From positions 62,001 through 126,000 of the forward strand of contig NZ_CANNBM010000002.1 of assembly GCF_947502895.1 (NCBI RefSeq): a stretch of 64,000 bases of DNA, read 5' to 3'. This document shows, one piece after another, positions 26,149 to 35,029 of this stretch. The notes under the pieces are model-generated. The model made no database searches and was not told the DNA's origin. It saw only the letters and a program-made list of their open reading frames with translations. This DNA comes from an uncultured Sulfitobacter sp. Lineage in GTDB: Bacteria; Pseudomonadota; Alphaproteobacteria; Rhodobacterales; Rhodobacteraceae. Position 1 is the first letter of the stretch; each line of letters starts with the position of its first letter. A program made the position numbers and the translations under genes.

Positions 26149-27138
26149 CTAGTGGCGCGGGCGGCGGGGTTGCGGGCGCGTGGGGATTTCCTTGAGCAAT
26201 CCCCCCACCCCCATAGCTGCAATATCCGCTGAAGTGACGGGGATACCGCATACAACCCGAGACAATACCCAATCGGCACCGTTCAGCGCAGGCGCGCGCG
26301 CACAGCCCGGCAAGCCGATAATTATCTGTGCATCAATATTGGCCAAAAACAGCAGATTGCCAGGATCAACAGGCATCCCGAAGCGGGTGATCCGCCCACC
26401 TGCCCGCACAACTGCACTGGGTGCGACATCCGATATGTCAGAGGTGGCCGACCCTGTAAGGATCAGCACCAGCGGCGTAGCAGCGGCCTTGATCGCCGCC
26501 TGCAACGCCTCTTCGTCATGGGGCACTGTGACAACATCCACCAGCCTCACGCCCAGCGCAGTCAGCCGGTCCTCGATCGCGGTGCGCCCTTTTTCGCCAG
26601 CGCCGCCCTTGATTTCGGTAATGATAAGTGTGCCGGTTTCATGGGCCGCGCCCGCCAGGCTGACGGCGCCTGTAGCCTGCGCTACCGCACACGACAGCGC
26701 GGCCTGTGGCACAGCGTAGGAGATGATCTTGATTGTGGCGACCATATCGCCTGCACGCAGCTGATGATGCGCTGGCACGGTTGCAACAGTAATCATAGGA
26801 TCAACGCTGTTGACGCGGTGCAGTGCAGGCACATCCAGCACGGCCACGCCCGCTGTCCGTGCAATCAGGTTCACGCGGCCTGTAAATGCGTGGCTCATCC
26901 GCAGGCCCGTGCTGCCCGCAACCAAGCCCTGCGCCAAAGCATCGGCTGCGTCGTTCTCGGGGATATCATCCTGTTCCAGCCGTGCAACGACCACGTTACC
27001 GATACCTGCGCGGGTCAGTGCCGCGATATCCGCAGGCCCTAAAACCTGCCCCTTGCGCAGACGCCCTTCTGGCAAGGCAATGGAATGCGCCAAAACACAC
27101 CCCTGTGCATCATCAGTGGGGACTGCGCCGAATTTCAT
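26149..27138 (-). CDS. molybdopterin-binding (MoeA/MogA-like) protein of the cox cluster
   Basis: A 329-residue protein. The N-terminal half resembles the linker and domain of MoeA-like enzymes (LPEGRLRKGQVLGPADIAAL); the second half carries the MogA/MoCF-type fold, with ITEIKGGAGEKGRTAIEDRL, VLILTGSATSDISDVAPSAV and MPVDPGNLLF. In many relatives this module is fused to a MobA-like nucleotidyltransferase; here it stands alone and ends in a basic tail (RPQPRRPRH). It probably serves cofactor maturation or insertion for the neighbouring enzyme. It overlaps the xdhC stop by 4 bases. Confidence 0.82.
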   Translation of the reverse strand: MKFGAVPTDDAQGCVLAHSIALPEGRLRKGQVLGPADIAALTRAGIGNVVVARLEQDDIPENDAADALAQGLVAGSTGLRMSHAFTGRVNLIARTAGVAVLDVPALHRVNSVDPMITVATVPAHHQLRAGDMVATIKIISYAVPQAALSCAVAQATGAVSLAGAAHETGTLIITEIKGGAGEKGRTAIEDRLTALGVRLVDVVTVPHDEEALQAAIKAAATPLVLILTGSATSDISDVAPSAVVRAGGRITRFGMPVDPGNLLFLANIDAQIIIGLPGCARAPALNGADWVLSRVVCGIPVTSADIAAMGVGGLLKEIPTRPQPRRPRH

Positions 27139-28103
27139 GGCATCCGCAACGCGTCAATAATCTGCGCCAGAATGGATACCGCGATTTCTGCTGGCCCTGA
27201 TGCGCCGATGTTCAGGCCGACAGGGCCGTTGATACGCGCGATGGTATGCGGGTCGAACCCTGCCTGAGACAACCGCTCTACCCGCGCACTATGGGTGCGT
27301 TTGGATCCGAGCGCGCCAATATAGAAAGCTCCCGATTTCAACCCGACATGCAGCGCGGGATCATCAAGCTTAGGATCATGGGTCAGCAGGACAAGTGCAG
27401 TGCGCGCATCAACACCGATATCGCCCAGCGCGGCATCGGGCCAATCATTGATAACGCGTGCATTCGGAAAGCGCGCCGGCGCGCCAAATGCCTCGCGCGG
27501 ATCAATCACAATTGCGTCAAACCCTGCGATCTGCGCCATAGGCACCAATGCCTGCGCGATGTGAACAGCACCCACTACGACCAAACGCAAAGGCGGGTTG
27601 TGGATAGCGACAAAAGTTTCGCCATCTTCTTCTACGCCGGAGCGGTCTTTGCGAAAGCGGTCCTCATACCCATGTTCGCTGAGGTGACGCTGGCTGCCGT
27701 TCAACGCGACGGCATAAGCCACGGGCGTGCGCGCTGCGCGGGCGGCGACGAGATCTTCCAACATCTGCTGGGGCATGCCGCCCTCGCCTACGGGTTCAAC
27801 CATCACACGGATGGTGCCGCCACAGGCCAGCCCCACAGCAAAGGCATCACCATCACTTACGCCGTATTCTAACAGCTTGGTCTCGTTGTCTTCCAGCGCC
27901 TCGAGCGCCTCTAGCACAACGGCACCTTCCACACAGCCACCCGAAACCGATCCTTCCATCTCGCCCTCGGACGAGACAACCATCTGCGCACCCACACGGC
28001 GCGGCGCAGAGCCCCATGTCTCGACCACAGTGGCAAGAGCTGCACGCTTGCCGCTATGTATCCACGCAAGCGCCTGTTCGGGCGCACCTGATATCGGTTG
28101 CAT
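27135..28103 (-). CDS. xdhC: XdhC/CoxI family molybdenum cofactor maturation protein
   Basis: A 322-residue protein. The N-terminal XdhC/CoxI domain (TVVETWGSAPRRVGAQMVV, GSVSGGCVEGAVVLEA, ACGGTIRVMVEPV) and the C-terminal Rossmann domain (LRLVVVGAVHIAQAL, FYIGALGSKRTHSARVERL, GPVGLNIGASGPAEIAVSI) match proteins that sulfurylate and insert the cofactor of molybdenum hydroxylases. It is the first gene of the cluster. AGAGGA lies upstream of the ATG. Confidence 0.93.
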   Translation of the reverse strand: MQPISGAPEQALAWIHSGKRAALATVVETWGSAPRRVGAQMVVSSEGEMEGSVSGGCVEGAVVLEALEALEDNETKLLEYGVSDGDAFAVGLACGGTIRVMVEPVGEGGMPQQMLEDLVAARAARTPVAYAVALNGSQRHLSEHGYEDRFRKDRSGVEEDGETFVAIHNPPLRLVVVGAVHIAQALVPMAQIAGFDAIVIDPREAFGAPARFPNARVINDWPDAALGDIGVDARTALVLLTHDPKLDDPALHVGLKSGAFYIGALGSKRTHSARVERLSQAGFDPHTIARINGPVGLNIGASGPAEIAVSILAQIIDALRMP

Positions 28104-28241
28104 CTGGTCTATCCTCTTTCGGAGACTGGAGCACTACCGTCTGATAATCAGGGCAACTGCGCAAGGCGTCATCTTGTTCTCTTGCGCGCAAGCGGCGGCA
28201 CTATTACATCTACTTTTCAAATGAATTTAGGGAGGCCGCCC

Positions 28242-28478
28242 ATGCCCATGCAAGCAAATGAGATCGAAGAACTGCTTCGGATCACATTCCCCGACGCGCA
28301 GATCGTGGTTGAGGGCAGTGACGGTGTACATATGTCCGCCATGGTCATTGACGAGAGTTTTCGTGGCAAAAACCGTGTGCAGCAACAGCGCGCCGTATAC
28401 GCGGCGCTGAAGGGCAAGATGGATGGCCCCAGCGGGGAGCTTCATGCCCTCGCCCTGACGACAAAAGCACCCGAATAG
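28242..28478 (+). CDS. bolA: BolA/IbaG family protein
   Basis: A 78-residue BolA-fold protein: EIEELLRITFPDAQIVVEGSDGVHMSAMVI followed by GKNRVQQQRAVYAALKGKMDGPSGELHALALTTKAP. It carries the invariant RxxxxQQRxVYxxL stretch and a conserved His in HALAL. BolA proteins bind [2Fe-2S] clusters together with CGFS glutaredoxins, and one is encoded two genes on, so they probably form the heterocomplex. GGAGG precedes the ATG at 28242. Confidence 0.95.
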   Translation: MPMQANEIEELLRITFPDAQIVVEGSDGVHMSAMVIDESFRGKNRVQQQRAVYAALKGKMDGPSGELHALALTTKAPE

Positions 28479-28479
28479 A

Positions 28480-28812
28480 ATGGATTGGTCGCTGATCCTT
28501 GGTGGCGTGGCACTCGGCGTGGTGGGTATTGCGGTTTGGCAATACCGTGCAGCCCGCGCACAGTTCCGCCCCCTTGCCAGCCGCCAGCCACAGCGCAACG
28601 TGCCTCAAACACCCGAATTGGGAATGGAAGCCATCGACATGGCGGAAATTCGCCGCACCCAGCGCAGCAACGAGAGCCTTGAACGTACCAACAACATCTG
28701 GGCACGACAGGCCGGCACGTTCACGCGCATCGATACGAATGTCGATGCCATGCCCGATGATGAAACCTATGCACAGCGGTTCCACGCCGCATTTATGAAA
28801 AACAAGGAATAG
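28480..28812 (+). CDS. single-pass membrane protein between bolA and grxD
   Basis: A 110-residue protein of unknown function. An N-terminal hydrophobic helix (SLILGGVALGVVGIAVWQY) is followed by a charged cytoplasmic tail of about 85 residues with a predicted helical stretch (MAEIRRTQRSNESLERTNNIW). It starts 2 bases after bolA and ends 4 bases before grxD, so all three are cotranscribed. The context suggests a link to Fe-S trafficking, but no motif supports a specific role. Confidence 0.85.
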   Translation: MDWSLILGGVALGVVGIAVWQYRAARAQFRPLASRQPQRNVPQTPELGMEAIDMAEIRRTQRSNESLERTNNIWARQAGTFTRIDTNVDAMPDDETYAQRFHAAFMKNKE

Positions 28813-28816
28813 ACCC

Positions 28817-29179
28817 ATGAGCGATGCAAATACCAGAATTCAAGAAACCGTGACCGGCAACGATGTTGTGCTGTTCATGAAGGGCACCAAAGAAATGCCG
28901 CAGTGCGGCTTCTCTTCCAAAGTGGCAGGTGTGCTGAACTATATGGGCGTAGAGTTTGCCGATGTGAATGTACTGGCCGATGAAGACATCCGTCAGGGCA
29001 TCAAGGATTATTCCGACTGGCCCACCATCCCCCAGCTTTACGTAAAAGGCGAATTCGTGGGCGGTTGCGACATCATCACCGAGATGACCCTGTCGGGCGA
29101 ACTGGACACCTTCCTTGCCGACAATGGCGTGACCTTCGACAAAGAGGCGGCTGACAAAATCCGCGAGGCCAACGCCTAA
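28817..29179 (+). CDS. grxD: monothiol glutaredoxin, CGFS type (Grx4/GrxD)
   Basis: A 120-residue glutaredoxin. The active site CGFS (Cys30) follows KGTKEMPQ, with the glutathione-binding WPTIPQLYVKGEFVGGCDI segment. CGFS glutaredoxins hold a [2Fe-2S] cluster with glutathione and act in cluster transfer and iron sensing with BolA. Shares a transcript with bolA. Confidence 0.96.
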   Translation: MSDANTRIQETVTGNDVVLFMKGTKEMPQCGFSSKVAGVLNYMGVEFADVNVLADEDIRQGIKDYSDWPTIPQLYVKGEFVGGCDIITEMTLSGELDTFLADNGVTFDKEAADKIREANA

Positions 29180-29202
29180 ACCCCTGCTTGATCGTCAATC
29201 AC

Positions 29203-29235
29203 AAAGGCGTGCCTCCTGACCGGGGCGCGCCTTTT
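29203..29235 (+). terminator. terminator of bolA-grxD operon
   Basis: 11-bp stem AAAGGCGTGCC / GGCGCGCCTTT (one G-T wobble) with a 10-nt loop, followed by a T. Confidence 0.75.
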
Positions 29236-29329
29236 GCGCATCATCTGGCTATGCCGCCCATCTATGGCCTTGTGTCCATAAGCAATTGCATGGCCTCGTT
29301 TCCCGCATGTCTCCGGGCATAGCCGCGGC

Positions 29330-31099
29330 CTAATCTGCCAAGAGATAAAGCGCACCCGTTTCGCAGGGCGTCTTCCTGTTGTGCTTGGGCTGGTCATTTC
29401 TGCTTAACGCCAACCTAAGGCGGTCGTCCGTCGCCACAATTGGATAAGCTGGCCCCATTTCCAAAATATGCTCCGCTTGGCGGCCAAAGGCTTTGCGGGT
29501 AAACGCCGTCAGCAGTGCGCTTTCAACGGGCAGTCCCTCTGCCGAAATCACAGCATGTCGGCCAAGGAGGATATTGTGGTACTGCGCCTTTCTGCGCCCG
29601 TACATGCGGCGCACCCCGTGCCTGCCACATAATTTCGCTGCCGCAATAAGAACAGTTGCCCCCGACACAGCCCGAAGTGCTATGCGGTGCTGTGGCGAGA
29701 CAATGCAGTCGCGCATGGGGCGCATCGGGCCAAAGCTGTCCTTTTTGATGAGCACAGGTTTCCCCCGATCAAGACGATCAGGAAAAGTCATGCGTTGCGC
29801 ACAGATGGCTACAATCGGCTCTGCCCTGTTCCCCTCTGTGAAGACCAGATCACCGGGCCTGAGATCTTGCACCTGCCTCCAACCTTCCGGTGTATGCACA
29901 AGCGTACCCGCGTGAAGACACACCGCTCCTGTGTTGGTGGAGAAATTCTGCTGGCCAATATCGGCCATATCGACATTGACCAGCCGCGTGGTCTGGCCGT
30001 TGTCATAGGTAACGAGTGTATCGGGACCATCCTGGCTTAGCCTGTCCCGAAAATCCTGATAGGTCTGGATTTCGGTCATGCCAAAGGCCAGCACGTCAGG
30101 TTCGGCAGGATCAAAGTCGAGAATTGTATCAGATCCGTGCCCGTCACGTATCAAGAAGGTATCGGTGGTAGAGCTGTTGCCCGCTGACATGACATCATCG
30201 CCACGGCCACCGATGATCAGGTCCTGACCGCCCCCACCAGTGATCGTATCATTCCCTGCTCCCCCCCTGATGGTATCATTGCCAAAGCCGCCATCAATGC
30301 TGTCGTTGCCATCGCCGCCGTCGATGTCGTCGTTATCGTTATCGCCATGAATGCTGTCGTCGCCCGTACCGCCTGCGATTGTATCAGCCCCAGCGCCCCC
30401 GATCAGCGTATCATTGCCCGCGTCGCCTGACAGGCTGTCGTTGCCACCGTGGCCCAATATGCTGTCATCGCCATCGCCGCCTTCGACGGTGTCATTGCCC
30501 GTCCAGCCATACAGGGTGTCATTGCCTGCGCCGCCAGAGACGTAGTCATCCCCGTCCCACCCCTCAAGGGTGTCATCCCCGTCACGACCATAAAGCGAGT
30601 CGTCCCCGTCATATCCGCGCTGGTAGTCGTCATTCACCGTCCCTTGCATGTTGTTTTCAGCATCAGGGTCAAATGTTTGATCCACGATCGAGGTGTAGGC
30701 AGGCTCGTTCGAGGGCGTGATATCTGTCGTTACAAAATCATAGGTGTTGCCGGGGACAACCTGACCATTGGCAACATAGCCTACAGTTGTGGTGCCGATC
30801 ATCACCCTGAAGATATCAATCGAGTTTCCGTAGCCGTCCACAGCGGTCTTGGTATACTCCAGATAGCTCTGACCGCTCTCTACGATTGCCCCGTTTCCAT
30901 CACGGACAACCGTTGTCTGCTGGCTTGTATCATCTGCTGTGCCGTTACTGGCAGAATCGCCCGACCACGTGGCATCGTCATCCGTAATCTCGAAGGTATA
31001 GGCGGCTGTTGAATCGTATGTCGAAGTAAGCCGTATTTCCGAGGCAGACGGCAAAGACAAATCAGACGGAGAAAAACCGGTAAATGTATAGGTTGGCAT
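29330..31099 (-). CDS. RTX calcium-binding protein with C-terminal Hint domain
   Basis: A 589-residue, probably type I secreted protein. The N-terminal ~150 residues are acidic with no known motif. About residues 155-310 hold some 15 RTX nonapeptides (GGxGNDTLx type) that bind calcium. Residues 394-480 resemble the Hint_2 autoprocessing domain: CLHAGTLVHTPEGWRQVQDLRPGDLVF begins with nucleophile Cys394, and DCIVSPQHRIAL supplies the block B-like His. The tail is basic. Start choice is uncertain: ATG 31099 fits relatives that begin MPTYTF, while an upstream start at 31177 is open. It is monocistronic; no type I secretion genes are near. Confidence 0.88.
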   Translation of the reverse strand: MPTYTFTGFSPSDLSLPSASEIRLTSTYDSTAAYTFEITDDDATWSGDSASNGTADDTSQQTTVVRDGNGAIVESGQSYLEYTKTAVDGYGNSIDIFRVMIGTTTVGYVANGQVVPGNTYDFVTTDITPSNEPAYTSIVDQTFDPDAENNMQGTVNDDYQRGYDGDDSLYGRDGDDTLEGWDGDDYVSGGAGNDTLYGWTGNDTVEGGDGDDSILGHGGNDSLSGDAGNDTLIGGAGADTIAGGTGDDSIHGDNDNDDIDGGDGNDSIDGGFGNDTIRGGAGNDTITGGGGQDLIIGGRGDDVMSAGNSSTTDTFLIRDGHGSDTILDFDPAEPDVLAFGMTEIQTYQDFRDRLSQDGPDTLVTYDNGQTTRLVNVDMADIGQQNFSTNTGAVCLHAGTLVHTPEGWRQVQDLRPGDLVFTEGNRAEPIVAICAQRMTFPDRLDRGKPVLIKKDSFGPMRPMRDCIVSPQHRIALRAVSGATVLIAAAKLCGRHGVRRMYGRRKAQYHNILLGRHAVISAEGLPVESALLTAFTRKAFGRQAEHILEMGPAYPIVATDDRLRLALSRNDQPKHNRKTPCETGALYLLAD

Positions 31100-31307
31100 A
31101 ACTGTACCCCGCTCCAAGGTTCGACACATAATTGATCGAGTTCTCTGGCGGAGGTTTAGGGAAAATAAGTTAAGCACTGCTGTGCGTTAGACGAAAGAAA
31201 TGGGCTTATATCGATCCGATTTAGGTCGAATACTACGCGAACAGTCGCGCTGCATTTTAGTCAAGCAGCAGCCCCGCGAGCACCTTGCGTGAAACAGAGG
31301 TACTCGC

Positions 31308-31339
31308 AAAAAAAGGAGGACAGGTTATCCCCGTCCTCC
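31308..31339 (-). terminator. terminator of the zapA operon
   Basis: 7-bp stem GGAGGAC / GTCCTCC, followed on the minus strand by seven Ts. Confidence 0.85.
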
Positions 31340-31366
31340 CTGTAATTTTTCCGCTGTAAAAGATAG

Positions 31367-31759
31367 TTAACCGCCGATTTTTTCATCCACAGACGCGGCA
31401 AGTGCCTCTGCACGGGCGGCGATCTCTTGCAGAGTGTCCGTGACCGATTGCGGCACAACCGGCACTTCGATGCGCTCGGGCTCGACCACCACGTTGCGCA
31501 GCCCTTCAAGCTCTGCCTCACGCTCGGCCAGCTCGGCACGGACCTCTTGTATCTTGTCCTCGACGCTGGCGGTTTTGTCAGCCAGCATCAGGCCCGCCAT
31601 CAGCAGCATCCGCGCTTCGGGCATACGGCCTACCGCATCAGCCAGAACCTGCGCTTCGTCATCCAGCATCTTGGCGGCTGAGTGCAGATAGCTCTCCTCA
31701 CCCTCCTGACATGCCACATCAAAATGGCGCCCGCCGATCGAGATTTTCACTTCTGGCAT
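31367..31759 (-). CDS. zapA: cell division protein ZapA
   Basis: A 130-residue FtsZ-ring stabiliser. The N-terminal ZapA domain reads VKISIGGRHFDVACQEGEESYLHSAAKMLDDEA, followed by MLLMAGLMLADKTA, then a coiled coil (residues 65-95) and a C-terminal extension. The ATG at 31759 overlaps the stop of the upstream coiled-coil gene (TAATG). Confidence 0.93.
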   Translation of the reverse strand: MPEVKISIGGRHFDVACQEGEESYLHSAAKMLDDEAQVLADAVGRMPEARMLLMAGLMLADKTASVEDKIQEVRAELAEREAELEGLRNVVVEPERIEVPVVPQSVTDTLQEIAARAEALAASVDEKIGG

Positions 31760-32250
31760 TATGCGTCCTCCTGCGGGGATTGTGGTGCTGGTGCTGCATC
31801 CACCAAGGGCTGCAAACTGGCAAGGATTACGGATGCTTCGGCCACGTCCGCAGCACGCGCTGCACGCAGACCTTCCAGCTCGGCCAGCATGGCCTTGTTG
31901 ATCAGATGCGGCTCGCCCACCCCATCGGTATTGGCCTCGCGCAGGGCCGCACAAGCATCTGTAAGCTGGGCATTGGCACGGCGCACGCGCTGAAGCTCGA
32001 TGTCCAGCTGCGCCATGCGCGCCTCGCCTTCTTCGACCTTGGTGCGCAAGCTTGCCATCTCGCCCTCGGACTTCGTGCGCAACGCACGCACGCGCTCTTG
32101 CAGCTGTGCATTGGCCGTACGCTCCTCTTCGAGCTGGCGCAGGGTGTCCTCATCGGGTCCGGATGACGCCGCACCCAGTTTGTCCAGTCCGAACGCAACC
32201 TGATCCATCGCTGCGGTGATCCGCCGCTGCAATTCTACGATATCGCTCAT
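31759..32250 (-). CDS. coiled-coil protein coupled to zapA
   Basis: A 163-residue, mostly alpha-helical protein with a long coiled coil (about residues 35-110: LRQLEEERTANAQLQERVRAL and following heptads). No catalytic motif or membrane segment. It shares a one-base stop/start overlap with zapA. An analogue of the ZapB partner of ZapA is a reasonable guess from architecture and position, not from sequence similarity. Confidence 0.83.
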   Translation of the reverse strand: MSDIVELQRRITAAMDQVAFGLDKLGAASSGPDEDTLRQLEEERTANAQLQERVRALRTKSEGEMASLRTKVEEGEARMAQLDIELQRVRRANAQLTDACAALREANTDGVGEPHLINKAMLAELEGLRAARAADVAEASVILASLQPLVDAAPAPQSPQEDA

Positions 32251-32490
32251 ATGCCTCTCTCACTCATACTGTGGACGCTCCGACCCTGCCTGGGGGCGAA
32301 TCGGTTTGCGCCAAATTTGTACCGATCCTAAACAAAGAGGGAATAAAATACTGCCCCCCTTTGAGATCAGCAGCTTGAGGAGCGCAGTTGATGCCTAGCG
32401 TGAACGCGCGGCTCTCTCCATATGCTTGATCTTTTGGACTACCCTGATATGCAGCGCCAAACGCCCCTCTCAGCAAAGGAGTCCCCCTTC

Positions 32491-34506
32491 GTGGATCTCA
32501 AAGCTCTCCAATCCGCCAATCCCGATCACTGGTCCAAAGCGACTGCTATTCGCGCCCTTGCACTTGATGCAGTGGCGCAAGCTAACTCTGGGCATACCGG
32601 CATGCCCATCGGGATGGCCGATGTGGCCACGGTTCTGTTCCAGAACCACATGAAGTTCGACGCGGCCAACCCACTCTGGCCTGATCGCGACCGCTTCATT
32701 CTCTCGGCGGGCCACGGCTCCATGTTGATTTATGCGTTGCTGCATCTCGTTGGGGATGCCCAGTTCCCCATCGAAGAGATCAAGAACTTCCGCCAGATGG
32801 GTGCGCGCACTGCAGGCCACCCCGAGAACTTCCTCGCCGACGCGATCGAGACAACAACCGGCCCGCTGGGTCAGGGCATCGCCAATTCCGTAGGTTTTGC
32901 CATGGCCGAGGAAATCCAGCGCGCCACCTACGGTGCCAAGGTCGTGGACCACAATACATATGTCATCGCGGGCGATGGCTGTCTGATGGAAGGCGTAAGC
33001 CAAGAGGCCATTACCATCGCGGGCCGTCACAAGCTGAGCAAGCTGATCGTGATGTGGGACAACAACAACATCACAATCGACGGGCCTGTCACCCTGTCGG
33101 ACACAACAGATCAAGTAGCACGCTTTCGCGCAGCAGGTTGGGACGTACAAGAAATCGACGGTCACAACCCGGACGAGATTGATGCCGCCCTGACAGCAGC
33201 GAAGAAAACCGACACACCCAGCATGATCGCATGCAAAACCCACATCGCACTGGGCCACGCGGCGCAAGACACCTCCAAAGGCCACGGCGCACTGACCGAT
33301 CCGGCGCAGGCTGTTGCAGCCAAAGAAGCGTGGGGCTGGCAGGCCGCGCCATTCGACATTCCGGCCGACATTAAATCCGCATGGGAAGCCATTGGCAGCA
33401 AGGGTGCCGAAGCACGGACCGCATGGGAAGAGCGTTTTGCGAAATTGCCCGGCAACAAGCGCGACACATTCAATCGTGCGCTGGCAGGAGATGCCCCCAA
33501 GAAACTGAGCGCCACAATCAAAGCGTTCAAAAAGCAGATGTCAGAGAGCGCGCCCAAACTCGCCACCCGCGCGTCGTCGGAAAAAGTGCTCGAAGTCATC
33601 AATCCGATCATGCCGGAAACCGTAGGCGGCTCTGCTGATCTGACAGGGTCCAACAACACCAAGACGCCTGATCTGGGTGTGTTCGATCTGGACAGCCGTG
33701 GTGGACGCTATGTCTATTGGGGCATTCGGGAGCATGGCATGGCCTCGGCCATGAACGGCATGGCGCTGCACGGTGGTGTGCGCCCCTACTCTGGCACCTT
33801 CATGTGCTTTACCGACTATGCCCGCCCCGCCATGCGCCTGAGCGCGCTGATGCAGGTGCCTGTTGTATACGTAATGACCCACGACAGCATCGGTCTGGGT
33901 GAAGACGGCCCGACACACCAGCCGGTCGAGCATCTGGCGATCTCGCGCTCTACGCCCAATACGCTGGTTTTCCGCCCTGCGGACACCATCGAGACGGCTG
34001 AAGCATGGGAAATCGCGCTGACAGAAGCTGACCGCCCTTCTGTCCTGTCCCTGACGCGTCAGGGTCTGCCCACCGTGCGGACCGAACATAAGACAAAGAA
34101 CCTCACGGCGCAGGGTGCATACACGCTGGCCGACGCCGAGGGCAAAAGGCAGGTGATCCTGATCGCAACAGGGTCCGAGGTGGCAATCGCCATGGAAGCG
34201 CGCGAGATGCTGCATGCAGAAGGCATCGGCACACGCGTTGTCTCCATGCCCTGCATGGAGCTGTTCGCGCAGCAGGACGAAAGCTATCGCAAGCGCGTAT
34301 TGCCCGGTGGGGCCGTGCGTGTGGGCGTCGAGGCAGGTGTGCGTCAGGGTTGGGACCAGTGGCTGCTGGGCGAGCGTGGCAAATGGGGCAAAGCCGATTT
34401 CGTCGGGATGGACCGGTTTGGCGCCTCCGCCCCCGCTGACGAGTTGTTCGTGAAATTCGGTATCACAGCGCAGAACGTGGCCGAAAAGGCCAAAGCCCTT
34501 TTGTAA
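32491..34506 (+). CDS. tkt: transketolase
   Basis: Thiamine diphosphate enzyme of the pentose phosphate and, where present, Calvin pathways. The 671-residue protein has NSGHTGMPIGMA, the ThDP motif GDGCLMEGVSQEA ... WDNNNITID, GSADLTGSNNTK, GIREHGMASAMNG and HDSIGLGEDGPTHQP. The start is the GTG at 32491 (VDLKALQSANPDHW) with AAAGGAG 9 nt upstream; in-frame ATGs at 32422 and 32449 would add residues without family support. The upstream 240 bases hold nothing else I can assign. Confidence 0.97.
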   Translation: MDLKALQSANPDHWSKATAIRALALDAVAQANSGHTGMPIGMADVATVLFQNHMKFDAANPLWPDRDRFILSAGHGSMLIYALLHLVGDAQFPIEEIKNFRQMGARTAGHPENFLADAIETTTGPLGQGIANSVGFAMAEEIQRATYGAKVVDHNTYVIAGDGCLMEGVSQEAITIAGRHKLSKLIVMWDNNNITIDGPVTLSDTTDQVARFRAAGWDVQEIDGHNPDEIDAALTAAKKTDTPSMIACKTHIALGHAAQDTSKGHGALTDPAQAVAAKEAWGWQAAPFDIPADIKSAWEAIGSKGAEARTAWEERFAKLPGNKRDTFNRALAGDAPKKLSATIKAFKKQMSESAPKLATRASSEKVLEVINPIMPETVGGSADLTGSNNTKTPDLGVFDLDSRGGRYVYWGIREHGMASAMNGMALHGGVRPYSGTFMCFTDYARPAMRLSALMQVPVVYVMTHDSIGLGEDGPTHQPVEHLAISRSTPNTLVFRPADTIETAEAWEIALTEADRPSVLSLTRQGLPTVRTEHKTKNLTAQGAYTLADAEGKRQVILIATGSEVAIAMEAREMLHAEGIGTRVVSMPCMELFAQQDESYRKRVLPGGAVRVGVEAGVRQGWDQWLLGERGKWGKADFVGMDRFGASAPADELFVKFGITAQNVAEKAKALL

Positions 34507-34529
34507 TCAGGCTCATCTAGAACAATTCA

Positions 34530-34563
34530 GGCGGTACCCTTTGCGGGGTGCCGCCTTTTTTTG
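34530..34563 (+). terminator. rho-independent terminator of tkt
   Basis: 10-bp stem GGCGGTACCC / GGGTGCCGCC (one wobble) followed by seven Ts. Confidence 0.92.
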
Positions 34564-34768
34564 TTTCATAAATTGGTACAGTCTGGTGCCAATCATCGGC
34601 CAAATTGTGCCAGTTCCGCCACATTTCGGGCGATGTTCAGCCACATCTGGCCTTTAAACAGAGGGTGTCTTGTAGGTTGTTCACACCTGTTTAACGTATG
34701 AGGCCCAGACTGCACGCAGCGACCCCGCGATCTGGCTGGCGCTAGCTTAAAACCAAGGGAGATGATCA

Positions 34769-34963
34769 GTGGCCTATTTGATGACTGCAATTATGACCGG
34801 CGGCGTGTCCGCGCTTCTTTCTGCGTTCAATGGCGGCACACTGGGTGACATCTTCTGGAACTATGTCGTCTTTGGCCACATGGGCATGGCGACGCTAGCA
34901 CTTGCAATTGTTACAGCGTCTCTTCTTGACCGCCGCTCCAAGGGCGAGCCAAGCGCGGGCTAA
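34769..34963 (+). CDS. small hypothetical membrane protein
   Basis: A 64-residue protein with two hydrophobic stretches (about residues 3-20 and 33-53) and a basic tail (LLDRRSKGEPSAG). The GTG start has GGGAGATGATCA just upstream, and codon use looks coding (G/C third positions). The preceding ~200 bases behind the tkt terminator hold no other gene I can support, so it probably has its own promoter. Function unknown. Confidence 0.7.
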   Translation: MAYLMTAIMTGGVSALLSAFNGGTLGDIFWNYVVFGHMGMATLALAIVTASLLDRRSKGEPSAG

Positions 34964-35029
34964 CCAACAAACGCCGCCCACGCATCAAGACAACGCGTCA
35001 GCCCCGCATAGGTACCTCCCCCGAGGACC

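Noticed and set aside
30150..30660. Regular short direct repeats resembling a repeat array
   Set aside because: They encode the RTX nonapeptides in frame with the Hint domain, so they are coding repeats and not CRISPR.
31100..31307. Possible 6S RNA next to zapA, as in other bacteria
   Set aside because: No 6S-like closing stem and bulge could be traced; the region reads as promoter and leader of the RTX gene.
34564..34768. Possible small RNA between tkt and the 64-residue ORF
   Set aside because: No terminator-ended structured segment or known RNA pattern could be seen.
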